DNA of 34,336 nucleotides from RGIG5270 sp045538635 (GTDB taxonomy: Bacteria; Verrucomicrobiota; Lentisphaeria; Victivallales; Victivallaceae), in NCBI GenBank assembly GCA_045538635.1, contig JAZSRU010000101.1, positions 1 to 34,336 of the forward strand, given 5' to 3'. Made by a program: the position numbers and the translations under genes. Shown one piece after another: positions 32,189 through 34,336 of this stretch. The notes under the pieces were generated by a model. It was not told where the DNA came from. It saw only the letters and a program-made list of their open reading frames with translations, and did not search any database. Position 1 is the first letter of the stretch. Each line of letters opens with the position of its first letter.

Positions 32189-34018
32189 ATGAGTAAAAAC
32201 AGATATGTCGGTGATTATCCGGTAATTGGTATCCGTCCATGCATAGACGGTCGTCGCGGGCCAATGATGCTGCGTGAATCTTTGGAGCCTACCGTATGGG
32301 CAATGGCAAATGCAGCGAAAAAACTGTTTGAAGATAACCTGTTTTATTCAAATGGCGAACCGGTAAAAGTGGTTCTTGCTGACAGCTGTATCGGCCGTGT
32401 TCCGGAAGCTGCCGCCTGTGCTGCCAAATTCAAAAAAGAGGGAGTTTCGATTACTTTGTCTGTAACTTCCTGCTGGTGTTACGGTTCGGAAACTATGGAT
32501 ATGGATCCTGATACGATCAAAGGTGTCTGGGGATTCAATGGTACCGAGCGTCCCGGAGCCGTTTATCTGGCTGCTGTTCTTGCCGGACATGCCCAGAAAG
32601 GGCTGCCTGCATTCGGTATTTACGGTCATGAAGTTCAGGATTTGAATCAGGTCAATGAAGTTCCTGAAGATGTTAAAGAAAAACTTCTCCGCTTTGGCCG
32701 TGCCGCAGTTGCAGTTGCCACCATGCGCGGTAAATCCTATTTGCAGATAGGTTCACAATGTATGGGAATTGCCGGTTCTATCATTGATCAGGATATGATG
32801 GAAAGCTATTTCGGTATGCGCGTTGAATCTGTCGATGAGGTCGAAATTCTCCGCCGTATGGAAGAGGGGATTTACTGCGAAGAAGATTACCGGAAAGCTT
32901 TGGCGTGGACCAGAGAACATTGCAGAGAGGGGCGGGATGACAATCCTGAATCCGTTTCTTTTATGGGCAGGGATCGCAAAATCAGATTTACTCCCGAAGA
33001 AAAGGAAAAACAGTGGGAATTTACCGTCAAGATGTATTGCATTATCAAGGATCTGATGGCTGGAAATCCCCGTCTTTCTGACGCTTTTGAGGAAGAAAAA
33101 GCCGGACATAATGCTATCGCCGGAGGTTTTCAGGGCCAGCGTCAATGGACCGATCATTGGCCGAATTGCGATTATCCCGAAGCATTGTTGAGTTCAACTT
33201 TTGATTATGAGGGAGCGCGCGAGCCGTTTACACTTGCAACTGAAAACGATGTTCTCAACGGTATGGGAATGTTGATGATGCGCCTTTTGACTCACCGTGC
33301 GCAGATTTTTGCTGATGTCCGTACCTATTGGTCAACAGAAGCGACTGAACGCGTTACCGGTTATAAACTTGACGGCAAGGCAAAAGAAGCTGATGGTATC
33401 ATTCATCTGCTCAATTCCGGTGCGGCTTGTCTGGATGCCAGCGGAGTTTGTACCGATGAAAACGGCAATGCAATCATGAAAAAATGGTGGGAAGTCACTG
33501 ATGAAGATATCAAAAAGATGACAGATGCAACTGTCTGGTGCGAAGCAGGATTTGATAACTTCCGCGGCGGCGGCTTCTCAAGTCATTTTGATACTTATGC
33601 GGAGATGCCGGTAACGATGATTCGCCTAAACCTTGTCAAAGGACTCGGTCCGGTGCTGCAGATCGCCGAGGGTTGGACGGTCAGTCTGCCCAAAGAAGTC
33701 AATGATACTCTCATGGAACGCACCAATCCGACATGGCCCTGCACATGGTTTGCTCCGCGCTGTGACGGCAAAGATGGTTCACCGTTCAGGACTGCTTATG
33801 AAGTCATGATGAACTGGGGCGCAAATCACGGTGCGATTTCTTATGGTCATATCGGTGCTGATTTGATTACCATGTGTTCAATGCTCCGTATTCCGGTCTG
33901 TATGCACAATGTTCCTGAACAGGATATTTACAGACCTGCATGCTGGAATGCTTTCGGCATGGACAAAGAGGGACAGGATTACCGGGCATGTGCCACTTAC
34001 GGTCCGATGTATAAATAA
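32189..34018 (+). CDS. fucI: L-fucose isomerase
   Basis: The 609-residue protein matches FucI over its full length: GIRPCIDGRRGPMMLRESLE at the N-terminus, FQGQRQWTDHWPN, ATENDVLNGMGML with Glu352, FADVRTYWS with Asp376, and NHGAISYGHIGADL with His547. The spacing of Glu352, Asp376 and His547 resembles that of the E. coli metal-binding and catalytic residues. It isomerises L-fucose to L-fuculose, and many members also use D-arabinose. AAGGAG lies before the ATG and the gap to the kinase gene is 38 nt. It links to the GH29 fucosidase of operon B, although no fuculose kinase or aldolase is seen in the window. A strong terminator follows. Confidence 0.96.
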   Translation: MSKNRYVGDYPVIGIRPCIDGRRGPMMLRESLEPTVWAMANAAKKLFEDNLFYSNGEPVKVVLADSCIGRVPEAAACAAKFKKEGVSITLSVTSCWCYGSETMDMDPDTIKGVWGFNGTERPGAVYLAAVLAGHAQKGLPAFGIYGHEVQDLNQVNEVPEDVKEKLLRFGRAAVAVATMRGKSYLQIGSQCMGIAGSIIDQDMMESYFGMRVESVDEVEILRRMEEGIYCEEDYRKALAWTREHCREGRDDNPESVSFMGRDRKIRFTPEEKEKQWEFTVKMYCIIKDLMAGNPRLSDAFEEEKAGHNAIAGGFQGQRQWTDHWPNCDYPEALLSSTFDYEGAREPFTLATENDVLNGMGMLMMRLLTHRAQIFADVRTYWSTEATERVTGYKLDGKAKEADGIIHLLNSGAACLDASGVCTDENGNAIMKKWWEVTDEDIKKMTDATVWCEAGFDNFRGGGFSSHFDTYAEMPVTMIRLNLVKGLGPVLQIAEGWTVSLPKEVNDTLMERTNPTWPCTWFAPRCDGKDGSPFRTAYEVMMNWGANHGAISYGHIGADLITMCSMLRIPVCMHNVPEQDIYRPACWNAFGMDKEGQDYRACATYGPMYK

Positions 34019-34032
34019 AGTAAAATATCATT

Positions 34033-34065
34033 ACGGGAGTGAATGTTTTTCACTCCCGTTTTTTT
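34033..34065 (+). terminator. Rho-independent terminator after fucI
   Basis: An 11-bp perfect stem (34033-34043 with 34049-34059, including ACGGGAGTGAA) and a 5-nt loop lead into a run of seven T. It ends the frr to fucI run, 15 nt beyond the fucI stop. Confidence 0.93.
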
Positions 34066-34072
34066 GTGTAAT

Positions 34073-34096
34073 GCTCTGTACTAAACATAGACTGAT
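34073..34096 (+). repeat. Dispersed 24-nt motif, third copy
   Basis: It begins GCTCTGTACTAAACAT, ends ACTGAT and continues into T-rich sequence like the copy at 5919-5942, from which it differs at one position. It directly follows the terminator and precedes a G+C-rich, hairpin-rich region, consistent with marking the edge of a repetitive element. Confidence 0.65.
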
Positions 34097-34114
34097 TTTT
34101 TACTGCAATGGGGC

Positions 34115-34336
34115 TTACGCCGCCCCCTTGCAACCCTGGCGGGGGATGTCCATCCCCGTTTTATGACGCTGGCGCGAGAGTGTCAGCGGCGGGGTGGTGT
34201 CAAGCGTTATTTCGGCGGAATGTTCGGTTGCTCCTTCTTCTTTTTTGAAGAATGAGCAATCAAATCTTCCGCCGGACTTCGCCACATTGGGGTATTGCCG
34301 TATTTTGCTTATGCAAAATACTATACCCCAAACCCC
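34115..34336 (-). other. Open minus-strand frame in a repeat-like region, cut by the window edge
   Basis: The minus-strand frame is open for 73 codons from the window edge to a TAA at 34117-34115 (for example KSGGRFDCSFFKKEEGATEH and the terminal RQGCKGAA). It has no visible start and no family I recognise. The region holds several inverted repeats: GGGGTAT/ATACCCC enclosing GTATTTTGC/GCAAAATAC at 34289-34329, and a near-palindrome around GGGGATG/CATCCCC. It is either the end of a real gene or a long interspersed repeat that happens to be open. Confidence 0.35.
34289..34329. repeat. Two-tier hairpin near the window end
   Basis: Outer arms GGGGTAT (34289-34295) and ATACCCC (34323-34329) enclose inner arms GTATTTTGC (34300-34308) and GCAAAATAC (34313-34321) around a 4-nt loop. 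The pairing is exact apart from a small bulge. There is no U-tract, and its role is unknown. Confidence 0.6.

Noticed and set aside
1..34336. tRNA and rRNA genes
   Set aside because: I saw no cloverleaf-like gene with conserved T-arm and anticodon features, and no rRNA-like conserved block, in the intergenic sequence; the gaps are mostly short.

Overview
The window looks like chromosomal DNA of an anaerobic, glycan-degrading member of the Lentisphaerota (Victivallales-like). This placement is inferred from the gene mix: GntR-type regulators fused to sugar-binding domains, prepilin-like secreted proteins with an FTLIELLV motif placed next to glycoside hydrolases, PPi-dependent phosphofructokinase and pyruvate:ferredoxin oxidoreductase. 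No rRNA or other decisive marker is present.

Layout. (1) 1-1681, minus: a PPi-dependent phosphofructokinase gene broken into two reading frames by an apparent loss of 2 nt near 920, followed by the first ten codons of another gene at the window edge. (2) 1870-5502, plus: a membrane-anchored double AAA+ ATPase, a PnuC/PnuT-type vitamin transporter and thiamine pyrophosphokinase, probably co-transcribed. (3) 5503-6094: a gene-free repeat cluster with a perfect 56-bp palindrome, a 38-bp palindrome, three copies of one repeat unit and a probable gene remnant. (4) 6095-14573, minus: glycan operon A, in transcription order GntR/LacI-type regulator, GH130 enzyme, prepilin-like protein, LamG-like/GATase-like secreted protein, a large secreted TIM-barrel hydrolase-like protein and a second LamG-like/GATase-like protein. 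(5) 14879-17328, plus: a K+/H+-type antiporter and a Ca2+/Na+ exchanger. (6) 17334-24854, minus: glycan operon B, in transcription order GntR regulator fused to a solute-binding domain, prepilin-like protein with a duplicated FTLIELLV motif, CBM9-like/DUF4091 hydrolase-like protein, SGNH esterase-like protein and GH29 fucosidase. (7) 25006-28530, minus: pyruvate:ferredoxin oxidoreductase with a clear terminator. (8) 28803-34018, plus: frr, a KpsF/KdsD sugar-phosphate isomerase, KDPG aldolase, a KDG kinase-like enzyme and L-fucose isomerase, closed by a strong terminator. (9) 34019-34336: a second repeat region sharing a short motif with region 3 and holding an open frame that runs off the edge.

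How the parts fit. Operons A and B have the same logic: an upstream sugar-sensing GntR-type regulator, one private prepilin-like protein, several signal-peptide-bearing carbohydrate-active proteins, and one enzyme without a signal peptide (GH130 or GH29) that should act in the cytoplasm. Both regulator genes have three direct repeats spaced about one or two helical turns apart, close upstream of their own start codons, which suggests autoregulation. Sugars released by these loci could feed the fucI / kdgK / eda cluster and then PPi glycolysis and pyruvate:ferredoxin oxidoreductase. The most unusual features are the repeated regulator-pseudopilin-hydrolase architecture and the roughly 195-nt in-frame insertion that duplicates the FTLIELLV motif in the operon B pseudopilin.
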